Source: Kiritimatiellia bacterium
GTDB lineage: Bacteria > Verrucomicrobiota > Kiritimatiellia > UBA8416 > YA12-FULL-48-11
DNA length: 64,000 nt
Assembly (NCBI GenBank): GCA_028716365.1
Contig: JAQUPZ010000001.1
Coordinates: 1,089,393 to 1,153,392, forward strand
Direction of reading: 5' to 3'
A model generated the notes under the pieces. It worked only from the letters and a program-made list of their open reading frames with translations, was not told where the DNA came from and ran no database searches. A program made the position numbers and the translations under genes. Shown here piece after piece: positions 18,550 through 27,649 of the stretch; position 1 is the stretch's first letter, and each line of letters starts with the position of its first letter.

Positions 18550-19227
18550 ATGGGTGTAAGAGAAGAAGTAGTGCCGTTTATTTTTGGGGCAATTGTCTTT
18601 GGCATTATTATTGCCGTTGTTTGCAGGTTATGTGGAATAACTGTTCAGCGTGGAATATTGTCTGGAGTGATACCTGCGGTGGTCTTGATAAGTTATTTCT
18701 TTTATTTTTTCCGTGATCCGGAACGTACACCGCCAGCAGATGAGGCCCTTATTCTGGCAGGAGCTGATGGTGTTCTGGCCTGTATCAAGGACGTTAGAGA
18801 GGAAAAAGATCTCAAAACCGACACTATCAGAGTAAGTATTTTTCTCAGTCTCTTTGATGTACATGTTAATCGGGCGCCGATTTCAGGTAAATCCAGATTC
18901 CTTGGATATTTCAAGGGCAAGCATTTCTTTACCTTCAAGGAAAAGTCATCGGATTACAATCAGCACAATGCCATACTTATAGAAGGTAAGACACGTTGTC
19001 TGGTGAAACAGATCGTTGGACCTGTCTGTCGCAGGGTTGTTTACTGGCCGGATCATGACAATCCTGTTGATTTAAAGAAGGGCGACAGGATCGGTATGAT
19101 GAAATTCGGATCGCGGCTTGATATGTATTTTCCGAAATCGGATGTTGAAATTACCGCGAAAGTAGGAGACAAAGTGTCTGCCGGATTGACTGGGATCGGC
19201 AGAATAAAGGGAGATGTAAACAAGTGA
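18550..19227 (+). CDS. psd: Phosphatidylserine decarboxylase proenzyme (short form)
   Basis: Psd decarboxylates phosphatidylserine to phosphatidylethanolamine. The 225-residue proenzyme belongs to the short PSD-B-like class. Two N-terminal membrane segments (about residues 8-55) precede FFRDPERTPP, SIFLSLFDVHVNRAP and the self-cleavage site FGSR, where the Ser becomes the pyruvoyl group. A GAGGA box lies 9 bases upstream. Its stop overlaps the GTG start of pssA by four bases, coupling the two consecutive steps of PE synthesis. Confidence 0.95.
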   Translation: MGVREEVVPFIFGAIVFGIIIAVVCRLCGITVQRGILSGVIPAVVLISYFFYFFRDPERTPPADEALILAGADGVLACIKDVREEKDLKTDTIRVSIFLSLFDVHVNRAPISGKSRFLGYFKGKHFFTFKEKSSDYNQHNAILIEGKTRCLVKQIVGPVCRRVVYWPDHDNPVDLKKGDRIGMMKFGSRLDMYFPKSDVEITAKVGDKVSAGLTGIGRIKGDVNK

Positions 19228-20078
19228 AGTGGCTGGGTTTTCCAAAAGATCCTGATCCTGTCCTTGTAAGCTGGCGGCAGGTTGTGCCCACGATTGTAAC
19301 CCTGCTGGCCATGTTGTCCGGGTTCCTGAGCATCCTTGTAACTTTTGAAGGAATTCGCGGGTCCAATCCGCATCTTTTCCGTCTATCAGCACAATTGATC
19401 ATGCTGGCGATGATACTGGACGGATTGGATGGTAACATGGCGAGGATGCTCAAAGGATCCAGTGAATTTGGTGCCGAGCTTGATACTTATGTCGATTTGA
19501 CAGCTTTTGGTATAGCACCAGCCATTCTGATTTTTGCTGTTACGCTTCAGAGTAAAGATGAAGTTATCCGTGTTCTTCTTCCTTCCGCAGTGGCTGTTTC
19601 GGGGGTATGCCGTTTGGCAAGATTCAAAGTGAAGGATCCTCTGCGTGGCCAGGCTGGATATGCGGGGCTTCCTATAACGGCAAATGCTGCATGGGTGGCG
19701 TTGTTTGTTTTTATCAGCCAGACTCCACCGTATGACAGGTTTTCGCTGGATCAAGGCAAGGTTGCCACACTATTTCTTATTGGAATACTTGTGTTTACAG
19801 TTCTCCAGGTCACCAATCTTCGTTATCCCAAGCCTTCGAAAAAAGCGGCAATCTTTGTTCCAACAGCCATTTTAGTGGGTTTACTGTTTTGTAAAGTCAG
19901 GGTTCTGTCTGTTCGCGTTGCCATCGTTTTGCTTGTTCTTGCTGTGGTTTATATTGTAATCGGCCCATTATTTGTAAAAGGGATGACGGCACACAAGGCA
20001 CGAATGGACGCAAAGAAAAATGGCAGCCTCAACAATAATGGATCTAATCCTATAATTGATAATGGAGATGGTGATTAG
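19224..20078 (+). CDS. pssA: CDP-diacylglycerol-serine O-phosphatidyltransferase
   Basis: PssA makes phosphatidylserine from CDP-diacylglycerol and serine in the membrane. The 284-residue protein has about eight hydrophobic segments and the CDP-alcohol phosphotransferase signature DG-x2-AR-x8-G-x3-D-x3-D (DGNMARMLKG, then GAELDTYVD, starting at about residue 73). Translation starts at a GTG that overlaps the psd stop (GTGA). A short basic cytosolic tail follows the last helix. The next gene begins within its last codons. Confidence 0.95.
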   Translation: MKWLGFPKDPDPVLVSWRQVVPTIVTLLAMLSGFLSILVTFEGIRGSNPHLFRLSAQLIMLAMILDGLDGNMARMLKGSSEFGAELDTYVDLTAFGIAPAILIFAVTLQSKDEVIRVLLPSAVAVSGVCRLARFKVKDPLRGQAGYAGLPITANAAWVALFVFISQTPPYDRFSLDQGKVATLFLIGILVFTVLQVTNLRYPKPSKKAAIFVPTAILVGLLFCKVRVLSVRVAIVLLVLAVVYIVIGPLFVKGMTAHKARMDAKKNGSLNNNGSNPIIDNGDGD

Positions 20079-20871
20079 CGTGTCGTCTCTCAAGCACACT
20101 CTTGACGATCTTTCGCAGTATCTCGAATACATGAGGGACGAAGGACAGCGCGAGATTGAGGTTTCATCCGAAGTCCTGAAAAGTATTTCTTCAATACCGG
20201 CAAAAGTAATTACACGTCCCCTCATTTCACAATCCAAACTTCCGGCATCTGAAAAAACTGACTTAACACCTCCGGTTAAGGCGATGTCGACGTCACCTGT
20301 TGATCCGGAATTAAAGAAGATTGCAGTTTCAATTACCGCCTGCAGGAAATGCTCTCTTCACGAGACCAGGACGAAGACAGTTCCGGGGCAGGGTGCGGTT
20401 AATCCTGACATTATGTTTATCGGGGAAGCGCCCGGGGCAGATGAAGATTTGCAGGGCCTTGCATTTGTAGGGAGGGCAGGCCAGTTGTTAACCAAGATGA
20501 TTGAAGCAATGGGCTACCGACGAGAAGAAGTGTTTATAGGCAATATTCTGAAATGCCGGCCGCCAAATAACCGCCAGCCGATGCCGGATGAGATGGAAAT
20601 GTGCCTTCCATATCTTAAGGCCCAGATTGCGATTATTAAACCCAGGGTGATTATAGCCTTGGGCGCTACTGCGGTCAAAGGTCTGCTCAATCTCAGTACG
20701 GGCATTACCAGATTGAGAGGCAACTGGCTGAGTTTTGAGGGTATCGATTTAATGCCGACGTATCATCCGGCTTATCTATTGAGGAATCCACCGGCAAAGA
20801 AAGAAGTCTGGGAAGATCTTCAGACCGTGCTGAAGCATATTGGTCGTACTCCACCCCCGAGGAAACGGTAA
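20062..20871 (+). CDS. Family 4 uracil-DNA glycosylase (Fe-S)
   Basis: This enzyme removes uracil from DNA. Motifs of family 4 are complete: CRKCSLHETR with the first two cluster Cys, GEAPGADED with the FVGRAGQLL loop, NILKCRPPNNRQP with a third Cys, EMEMC with the fourth, and HPAYLLR. The four Cys should hold a 4Fe-4S cluster. An N-terminal stretch of about 90 residues is charged and linker-like, as in many bacterial members. The start is uncertain: in-frame TTG 20056, ATG 20062, ATG 20068 and GTG 20080 are all possible, and the first three overlap pssA. The stop overlaps the next ATG (TAATG). Confidence 0.93.
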   Translation: MEMVISVSSLKHTLDDLSQYLEYMRDEGQREIEVSSEVLKSISSIPAKVITRPLISQSKLPASEKTDLTPPVKAMSTSPVDPELKKIAVSITACRKCSLHETRTKTVPGQGAVNPDIMFIGEAPGADEDLQGLAFVGRAGQLLTKMIEAMGYRREEVFIGNILKCRPPNNRQPMPDEMEMCLPYLKAQIAIIKPRVIIALGATAVKGLLNLSTGITRLRGNWLSFEGIDLMPTYHPAYLLRNPPAKKEVWEDLQTVLKHIGRTPPPRKR

Positions 20872-21512
20872 TGAGTGATATTTTATTCAAGTGTTCGGGG
20901 TGTGAATTGAACCTGTCGGTATCGGAAGAGATGGCAGGACAGTCTTTTGTTTGTCCGTCGTGTCAGGCAACTGTTGTTGCACCGGGACCCGTACTCCGAT
21001 TTTTGTGTCCTTCCTGTTGCAGTGATCTTTCCGCGCCTTACGAAATGAGGAATGAATTGATCTCATGTCCTGGTTGTGAAGTTGGTTTGCGGCTTCCCCC
21101 AAAACTGATACTGCCGTGTTCCCAGTGCGGCGTAAATCTTGAGATTGAAGATGAGTATTATCTTCAGCTTGCCGGTACGGCAGTCGAATGTCCCGAGTGT
21201 GGTTCACAGGTTGTTATTCCTGGCATTGATTCCAAAACGGATAAAGAGCCGGCGAAAACGTCTTTGCAAGAAGAGTTGCAACCGGATAAAGCCATGAAAA
21301 AAGAAGCAGGCCAGCCGATGGCTCAGTTTGATGCCGGTTTTGCACAGAAAACAATGAAGTTGGACGAATTTATGGAAGGTATATCCCAGGCTGACACGCT
21401 CAGGGAAGGTAAATGTCCATACTGCAATACCACCCTGATAAAACTCCCAAATCATATATTTGTCTGCAAGCGCTGCAACAGGGAAATAAGAACGGTTAAA
21501 AGAAAAATTTAA
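20871..21512 (+). CDS. Multi-zinc-ribbon protein of unknown function
   Basis: The 213-residue protein contains eight Cys-x2-Cys half-sites in four pairs: Cys8/11 with 28/31, 46/49 with 66/69, 83/86 with 107/110, and 182/185 with 199/202. This suggests four small zinc ribbons, the last set apart by a 70-residue charged linker. No enzyme motif is visible, and function is unknown; binding of nucleic acid or protein is the general expectation. It is coupled to the UDG gene through TAATG. Similar single ribbons occur at the N-termini of the kinase (13890) and of the LuxR regulator (21690). Confidence 0.75.
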   Translation: MSDILFKCSGCELNLSVSEEMAGQSFVCPSCQATVVAPGPVLRFLCPSCCSDLSAPYEMRNELISCPGCEVGLRLPPKLILPCSQCGVNLEIEDEYYLQLAGTAVECPECGSQVVIPGIDSKTDKEPAKTSLQEELQPDKAMKKEAGQPMAQFDAGFAQKTMKLDEFMEGISQADTLREGKCPYCNTTLIKLPNHIFVCKRCNREIRTVKRKI

Positions 21513-21612
21513 AATGGTTGTGCCGCCCCTGTCGGTGTTTGTATCGAAAACGGTATTTTCTTGTTGTTTCTCAATCGATTCTTGGTATTTTCCCATGGTT
21601 TCAATTCTAAGG

Positions 21613-21687
21613 GCGCCCATCGTCTATCGGACAGGACACAAGGTTTTCATCCTTGGAAGCGGGGTTCGATTCCCCGTGGGCGCGCCA
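21613..21687 (+). tRNA. tRNA-Glu (anticodon TTC)
   Basis: A full cloverleaf can be drawn: acceptor GCGCCCA with TGGGCGC, D-arm GTCT...GGAC, anticodon stem CAAGG/CCTTG around loop TTTTCAT (anticodon TTC), T-arm CGGGG/CCCCG around TTCGATT, discriminator G, and an encoded CCA at 21685-21687. The gene is solitary. A regulator gene ends 3 bp downstream on the other strand, and a 12-base copy of the tRNA 3' end recurs at 27700-27711. Confidence 0.96.
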
Positions 21688-21689
21688 TA

Positions 21690-22628
21690 TCAATAAGGCT
21701 CAACATTTGCCCCTGAGGCCTTCCATGAAAACGACTGGATATGCGTATAGAGGCTTTCGTCCTTGCTGGTTATACCCAGCTTCTTTCGAATCCGGTTCCG
21801 GAACGTGTCGATGGTACGCACCGACAAGTGAAGCATCTGCGCTATCTCCTTGCTCGAGAGCCCGCTCTTGATCATGTTGCAGATCTCCAATTCCCGCGCG
21901 GAAAGGGAAGTGGCGCTGGCGATGCGGGCGCCGAACTGCGACATGATGTCCTTCAGAACAGCCTCAAGTAAGTCCAGGTATTTCTGATCCTTAGGACCGG
22001 CTTCCAGCCGCATCTTTCTGAGGATGGGCATGATGGACTTCTCGATGTTGACCGTTACAAGCTTTTTAGTCTCCATGCGATCAGTCTCAATCTGGGCCAG
22101 GACCTCCTTGAGCGCCACATTCTTCTGTTTCAAGACGGCACTCTGGCGCCGGAGTTCAGTCGCCATTTTCGACAGCCGCTTTTCGCTCGCCAGCAGGGCA
22201 TCACTCTTCAACTTCTGCTCGGTGATATCGAGCTCGATGCCGTCCCACAAAACGCGGCCATCAGGGGACAACCGTGGGGCGGAGACGAAGTGGCGCCAGC
22301 GGATTTCACCTGATGGCAATCGGACCCGTGTCTCGACGTCAAGAGGCGTCCGGCGAGTATAGGCGATCGCCTCCCTCTCCGCCAGCATGAGACGGTCCTC
22401 CTCCAACAACTGGCCATACAGCAGCATTGGGTTCCGCAGGACATCATCGACTTTCAAGCCGTGCATCCGTTCGATCGCCGGGCTCAGGTAGCTGAAAGCC
22501 CGCTGCCTTCCGTCCACGCCGCTATCAATCTGGTAAACCATGCCATTCGCCAGGTTTTCACTTAGGAAGCGGAGCAATGTTTCGTTCTGCTCCAGCGGCT
22601 GACCGCAGTTTGGGCACTGAAAATTCAT
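21690..22628 (-). CDS. PAS-domain LuxR-type transcriptional regulator
   Basis: A 312-residue cytosolic regulator. The N-terminus has a short CPNCGQ knuckle, then a PAS domain (about residues 20-135) that ends in WDGIELDITEQK as PAS folds do, a coiled-coil helix (about 140-185), and a C-terminal LuxR/FixJ helix-turn-helix (LSARELEICNMIKSGLSSKEIAQML, about 245-295). No receiver or kinase domain is present, so PAS probably senses the signal itself. I use the ATG at 22628; a TTG lies at 22670. The gene is more GC-rich than its upstream neighbours and ends 3 bp from the tRNA-Glu. Confidence 0.85.
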   Translation of the reverse strand: MNFQCPNCGQPLEQNETLLRFLSENLANGMVYQIDSGVDGRQRAFSYLSPAIERMHGLKVDDVLRNPMLLYGQLLEEDRLMLAEREAIAYTRRTPLDVETRVRLPSGEIRWRHFVSAPRLSPDGRVLWDGIELDITEQKLKSDALLASEKRLSKMATELRRQSAVLKQKNVALKEVLAQIETDRMETKKLVTVNIEKSIMPILRKMRLEAGPKDQKYLDLLEAVLKDIMSQFGARIASATSLSARELEICNMIKSGLSSKEIAQMLHLSVRTIDTFRNRIRKKLGITSKDESLYTHIQSFSWKASGANVEPY

Positions 22629-22690
22629 GGTCCGTATCTTAAGCTGTACGAAAGAAGCGTCAAGCGGCAATCAGGCGTGATCGGATCGGT

Positions 22691-22860
22691 TTAAGCTGCC
22701 TTTATATGCTTCGCAAATTGTTGAAGAAGTCTCAGCCAGTGTATGATCTGGTTCCAACCGGCGAATGGGTGGCGCACCATATCGGCTCTATATCGACTCA
22801 ATGCCAAAGTATTCGCCCACAAAAACACGTTTATTTCTTTTGAAGTCGCACGAGGTAGGT
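22691..22860 (-). pseudogene. Degenerate ORF tail, copy 1
   Basis: Read on the minus strand this stretch gives an open C-terminal tail of about 55 codons (VFLWANTLALSRYR..., then GWNQIIHWLRLL) ending in TAA at 22691-22693, with a stop codon upstream and no start. A related tail (LAL..Y, RMARP, AWNQI..W) lies at 27650-27771 in the same orientation. Both look like relics of one protein family, which I do not recognise. They bracket the metalloprotease and GH127 genes. Confidence 0.45.
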
Positions 22861-22978
22861 TCTTTCAGGTACAGTTGGATCTGCTGAAAATGTTCGGCCA
22901 AAAACATGAAACCGATGGCTCTGATTATCGCAGCGATTGTTTTGGGTCCCCTCGCACATTAGAAACTGACCCAATGCC

Positions 22979-24313
22979 ATGAAAACATTATTTGAAATAC
23001 TGGTGAGTGTCTCAAAGGCTGCGCGCTGGACTTCGTTGTGCGCAGGTACAGTGTTAATGACGATGATAATGTCTCCGGCCTTAATCGGCGCGGGAATGCC
23101 TACAACAGGCACCGTTCACAATCTGGTGATTCTGTGTCAGTTTCCGGATCATGCCGCCGGCTCTAAGGATGTGCCCCCCAAAGAGGTCTATGAGGCTCGC
23201 TACAACAGTGTTGGCGGTCATCCGCGTTATGCTCCGGGAGGCAGCGTTCGGGATTTTTTTGCCACCAACTCATACGGGCAGCTCACCATCACCAGCACGA
23301 TTGTGGGTTGGGTCAAACTGCCGAACCCGAGCACGTATTATACACAGAAAAACAAAAAGGGGAAACTGCCGAACTGGAACGAATTTTACACAAATGCTCT
23401 TGCCCAGGTGGATCCCGATTTGGACTTCAAGCAGTTCGACAGCGATAACAGCGGTGAGGTCGATTCTATCCAGTTTATCCATTCGGGATCGGCCTTGTAT
23501 CAGAACTGTGCACTCTCGCTGGGTGCCAGGACATATACCAGCGGAGAAGGTACGAAAGTACGGTATCTTGTGAACCTTTCGTCGGCTTGGAGTATGCTTG
23601 GCAATATATGCCATGAGATGATGCATCAAGCACATTTGCCCGACCAATACGACACCGATCACAGCAGCGCCGGGATCGGTCACCATTGCCTGATGGCTTT
23701 CGGTACCAAGGGCTGGTATGTGCTCAAGCCCGACTACGCGGTTTCCCCCTGTGCCTGGTGCAAAGTGGCGCTTGGTTGGGTTAAGCCGACAATATTGGAG
23801 AATTATGGTGTCTACACGGCTCGCTCAAGCGCGGCCTTTCCCGACATTTTTAAAATAACAAAAGGTTACGAAAAGGGGGAATACCTGCTGATCGAGAACC
23901 GTCAACCCCTGTTCTTCTACAATGGGCCGAAGCTGCCGCGGGGTGGCCTGGCAATCTGGCATATCGACGAAACCAAGAAAGGTAATAATGACGAAGGTTA
24001 TCCCGGTCAGGATCGCTGGCCGCAGAATGGGCGGCATTACAAAATCGCCCTGCTCCAGGCCGACGGCTGTTATCATTTGGAAAGGCGCAAAAATTATGGA
24101 GATGGGGGAGATTACTACTACGGCGGACATACCAACTCGGTGCTCGGTCAGGGCCCGATCGATTATCCGAAAACCATTCCATTTCCTCCGACGACGGATA
24201 CTTACCGGAATGGTGTTATTCGTCGGACACCCAACCAGATCAGTCATATCAGTGCTCCGGGTCCGGAAATGAACTTCACGTATGAGGATCCGCAAAATCC
24301 AGTTAATCGTTAA
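22979..24313 (+). CDS. Secreted M6-type (immune inhibitor A-like) metalloprotease
   Basis: A 444-residue exported zinc protease. A signal segment (about residues 17-40) is followed by a catalytic domain with HEMMH at 212-216 and the downstream LPDQYD, which corresponds to the HExxH-x8-LPDxYD pattern of the M6 family. Upstream motifs fit too: VRDFFATNSYGQL and FDSDNSGEVDSIQFIHSG. The C-terminal part has EYLLIENRQ and GGLAIWHIDE, also common in M6 proteins. Expected role is extracellular protein digestion. It stands between the two degenerate ORF tails and is followed by the GH127-like gene after 266 bp. Confidence 0.85.
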   Translation: MKTLFEILVSVSKAARWTSLCAGTVLMTMIMSPALIGAGMPTTGTVHNLVILCQFPDHAAGSKDVPPKEVYEARYNSVGGHPRYAPGGSVRDFFATNSYGQLTITSTIVGWVKLPNPSTYYTQKNKKGKLPNWNEFYTNALAQVDPDLDFKQFDSDNSGEVDSIQFIHSGSALYQNCALSLGARTYTSGEGTKVRYLVNLSSAWSMLGNICHEMMHQAHLPDQYDTDHSSAGIGHHCLMAFGTKGWYVLKPDYAVSPCAWCKVALGWVKPTILENYGVYTARSSAAFPDIFKITKGYEKGEYLLIENRQPLFFYNGPKLPRGGLAIWHIDETKKGNNDEGYPGQDRWPQNGRHYKIALLQADGCYHLERRKNYGDGGDYYYGGHTNSVLGQGPIDYPKTIPFPPTTDTYRNGVIRRTPNQISHISAPGPEMNFTYEDPQNPVNR

Positions 24314-24579
24314 AGCATCAACCAGGTCAATTACACGTAATCGTGGCAGCAATACTGGCTTCCGCGTGGTTGTGGATGCTAATCAGTGAAGTGTGCGCGC
24401 GAGTTGGTTGACAAAACTGTATTCATGTTATTTTGGTGGAATTTAATATATTATCAAATCGAAAGAAATGTAAAATAAAACCAAAAGGATGTGGAGACGA
24501 TTTTCACAGCATAACTTACACTATTATTGAATAATCTTATCAAGAATATGTGGGAACATTTCTCGGAAAGGTACACAGC

Positions 24580-27435
24580 ATGAAACGATTACTTACCATC
24601 GCAATGCTCGTTACTTTGACAAGCGCACTGTCTGCGAGCGAACGGGATATCGTCAAGCCGCTTATCGGGGACAAGTTGATCTCGGTAACGTTCACTCACC
24701 GGGAAATGACGGGCGGGGAAATCGACCGACGCATCATGGACTTGATTTACAAGAACTACATGGTTCTCAACCTGGACCGGGACTGGCTGGACAAGTTCAG
24801 GAACCGTACTGACCGGGGTAACATACGCAACGTATACTACGGCATTGGCAAGGTCTTTGACGCGGGTAGCCTGTTTGCACAATATACCGGCGACCCGGCA
24901 GTTGCCGAACGAACGCAATATATTATGGATCAACTACGGGCTTCCCGCGATCCGGATGGATATCTGGGGTTTTGGAACGTCGAACCGAAGAACCATCAAA
25001 ACGTTGTCAACTGGATTCTCCACGAGCAGGAATACATCAACTTGGCGTTGGTGCGGAACTATCGCACGACGGGAAATCCCCAATCCCTGGCGGACGCGAA
25101 AGTCATGGCCGACTACATCATGAGGATGTTCCCCGCGAACGAAAATGGTGAACATATTATTCCTGGCGGAACGTCCATTGCGGGAATTACGGAAGGATTC
25201 GTCGAACTGTATCGTGTAACCGGCGGGAAGAAGTATCTGGACTTCGCCAGGAACCTGCAATACGAGCCGCACTGGTACTACCTGAAACCGTTTGATGCGT
25301 GGGAGAGGAATATCTCCAAAGCAAACTACCACGTCTACGTTATGCTGTCGCATATGTATCCCGACACGGGACTGTATCGTTTGCTGGGTGGCGATGATTA
25401 CCTCAAAAAGAGCCTGTGGATGAAACAGGAATTGCTGGAACGGGGACGCGGCGGTCTTCTGGTTACCGGCTCAACCTCCGAAGGAGAGCATTTCACGTAC
25501 AACCAAAAAGGTTCGGGGGCTATCGAAGAATCCTGTGTTACGGCCTACCTTCTCCGCTGGATCGACAGTCTCATGCGATTGGAAGGTGATATGCGGTATG
25601 GGGATATTATGGAACGAACGATTTACAACGCCCTGTTCGGAGCGCAATCCCCGGACGGACGGCATATATGTTACTTCACGCCGTTTACGGGGAAGAGGAG
25701 TTTTCAAGAGCGCGATACCTTCTGTTGTAACGGCAACTTCCGACGCGCGGTAGCCGAACTGCCAGAAAAGGTCTACTATCGCACCCAGGACGCCGGTATT
25801 GCGCTGAACCTGTTCACCAGCTCTGACAAGAAATTCGATGTCAACGGCAAGATCGTTGAGATCAAACAGGAAACCACATACCCGAACTCCGGCGAGGTCA
25901 AACTGTCGTTTATATGCTCAGAGCCGGTCGAGTTCACGTTCAGGTTCCGCACTCCGCGCTGGGCAGAAACCATGGAGTGTGTCGTGTGCAATGTGCCGTG
26001 CGCCCTAAATAAGTCCCAACTCGGCTACGCGGAAATCAAACGGCTATGGAAATCCGGCGACATTCTAACAGTCTCAATGCCGATGAACTGGCGTTTCGTT
26101 CGTGGTCGAATGATTCAGGACGGCCGCGTTGCCCTTATGCGGGGACCGGTTCTGTTTACGTTCAGCGATAAACTGAATGCGGAAGTACTCAAGAAATGTC
26201 CGAAACCCCGTGATCTGGTTCTCGATCCGACCAGTATCGGCAACCCGAGCTTGGACGATTCAGTGCGTCCCAACGGGCAGAAGGTTGTCGTTAAAGCCTG
26301 GACGAATCCCGAACGCACGGGTGACCCGGTCGATGTCGTTCTGACAGAATTCGTCGATCCGAACGGTATCGATGTTTATTTCAAGATTCCGAATCTCAAC
26401 GATACGAAATCGATTCGTATCGTAGACGACGAATTGCTCTCGGAGCCGCGCCAGTCGGCCAACGGGGAAATTACTTTCGCGTGGTATGGTCCGAAGAGCG
26501 ATGGCAATTGGAAGGATATGTTTACCGTTGACGGCGAATTGGTTGCCGATTTGGCTGCCGATTACCAGAACCCGCAGGGCAAGCAGGACGTACCGGCTGT
26601 GTTTCCCGACAAATCGAAATCCGGCTCGTGGTCGCTGTTCAACTGCAAGAACGACGGTCTACTGTCCACGGCCAGAGATTCCGACAAGAAGCAGTTGAAC
26701 TCAAAGTTCAAGGTTGATGGTTGCCCGGTTGGATACGCTTACGGCCTGGAAGGAGGCGCGAACCTGGGCTTCTTTGCCGACTACATGCCCACGCAGAACA
26801 TGGAGGAGAACTGGGGACGGCATTATTCAAGAGAAATGTTCGACCGGGTTATTCCGGCTGACCAGCGGAAACAGTTCCTGCTGACACATCCGATAGCCAA
26901 TGTCGACAGCTATAATGTGATTCGCTGGACTCCCGGCTCGCAGCTTTCCAGCAAGCGTATCGGGGTTGCGGGAACGATGTTGACCAATCGCGGCGGTAAC
27001 GGCGTTTCACTGAAACTCGTCAACTGGAAAGATGACAAAACGCCGGTAGTTCTCAACGTCCTGTATCCGGAACGGGGACGAAAGGGAATACGCGCCCACA
27101 AATCAGAATTTGTAGTTTACATCAACCCCGGCGACCTGGGAAAGCACGTCGATATTGTTATCGGCAACAACGGGAATTTCACCTGCGATGCGACTGCGGT
27201 GAAGCTCGGCGTTTACGCGACCGACAAGCGGTACGAAACGCCAGGTGTGGACGTTACTGAAAAGGTGCAGTCCGTGTTCCGGGGCAAGTTCAGGACGGAC
27301 TTGGGCAAGTACGCAGACCTTTTCGGCGATCCCGCCCCCGGTCAGGAGAAAACGCTTAAACTCAGAGTGCAAGACCTGTGCGATAACACCAAGTATATGG
27401 AACTGCCCGAAAACGCTTCAATTGAACTGCCTTAG
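24580..27435 (+). CDS. GH127/GH146-type beta-L-arabinofuranosidase-like protein (DUF1680)
   Basis: A 951-residue exported protein with a signal peptide (MKRLLTIAMLVTLTSALSA). Residues about 20-620 match the DUF1680 (alpha/alpha)6-barrel family. The zinc-thiolate active site of GH127 is intact: Glu317-Ser-Cys319 (EESC) and the vicinal Cys382-Cys383 (DTFCCNGN). Family members release beta-L-arabinofuranose from plant glycans; the exact substrate is unknown. The final 300 residues, rich in beta structure, exceed the usual length and may be a carbohydrate-binding or accessory domain. I use the ATG at 24580 with GGAAAG nine bases upstream instead of the ATG-less extension from 24550. Confidence 0.85.
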   Translation: MKRLLTIAMLVTLTSALSASERDIVKPLIGDKLISVTFTHREMTGGEIDRRIMDLIYKNYMVLNLDRDWLDKFRNRTDRGNIRNVYYGIGKVFDAGSLFAQYTGDPAVAERTQYIMDQLRASRDPDGYLGFWNVEPKNHQNVVNWILHEQEYINLALVRNYRTTGNPQSLADAKVMADYIMRMFPANENGEHIIPGGTSIAGITEGFVELYRVTGGKKYLDFARNLQYEPHWYYLKPFDAWERNISKANYHVYVMLSHMYPDTGLYRLLGGDDYLKKSLWMKQELLERGRGGLLVTGSTSEGEHFTYNQKGSGAIEESCVTAYLLRWIDSLMRLEGDMRYGDIMERTIYNALFGAQSPDGRHICYFTPFTGKRSFQERDTFCCNGNFRRAVAELPEKVYYRTQDAGIALNLFTSSDKKFDVNGKIVEIKQETTYPNSGEVKLSFICSEPVEFTFRFRTPRWAETMECVVCNVPCALNKSQLGYAEIKRLWKSGDILTVSMPMNWRFVRGRMIQDGRVALMRGPVLFTFSDKLNAEVLKKCPKPRDLVLDPTSIGNPSLDDSVRPNGQKVVVKAWTNPERTGDPVDVVLTEFVDPNGIDVYFKIPNLNDTKSIRIVDDELLSEPRQSANGEITFAWYGPKSDGNWKDMFTVDGELVADLAADYQNPQGKQDVPAVFPDKSKSGSWSLFNCKNDGLLSTARDSDKKQLNSKFKVDGCPVGYAYGLEGGANLGFFADYMPTQNMEENWGRHYSREMFDRVIPADQRKQFLLTHPIANVDSYNVIRWTPGSQLSSKRIGVAGTMLTNRGGNGVSLKLVNWKDDKTPVVLNVLYPERGRKGIRAHKSEFVVYINPGDLGKHVDIVIGNNGNFTCDATAVKLGVYATDKRYETPGVDVTEKVQSVFRGKFRTDLGKYADLFGDPAPGQEKTLKLRVQDLCDNTKYMELPENASIELP

Positions 27436-27497
27436 GGGGAAGCGTGTGGGTTCCCGGTTGCATACCCATGTACATATGAGCCATTTTTCATAAATGA

Positions 27498-27540
27498 TTC
27501 TGGACTTTGGAGACAGGTTCGAGCCCTGTCGTCGATCTCC
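27498..27540 (+). pseudogene. tRNA-like 3' fragment
   Basis: The stretch has a well-formed T-arm (ACAGG, loop TTCGAGC, CCTGT) preceded by a segment that could be an anticodon loop TTCTGGA (CTG, Gln). The matching 5' half is absent: the bases left of the loop do not pair with CTTTG, and no CCA follows. It looks like the 3' half of a tRNA gene, as left by site-specific integration, but a chance T-arm is possible. Confidence 0.35.
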
Positions 27541-27649
27541 GGGCAGAAGATCCTGATAACGACTGTATAGGGTAGGGCAAGCCATGACTGCCTAATGACC
27601 AGCGCGTACCGATATCGGCCTCCATCATAGGTAATAGGATTGGATGTAC

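Noticed and set aside
21514..21696. 60-residue ORF running through the tRNA-Glu gene
   Set aside because: The tRNA fold is complete, so this frame is incidental.
24408..24434. TTGACA/TATTTT promoter before the GH127 gene
   Set aside because: The -35 is perfect but the spacing is 15 bases and the -10 is weak; not strong enough to annotate.
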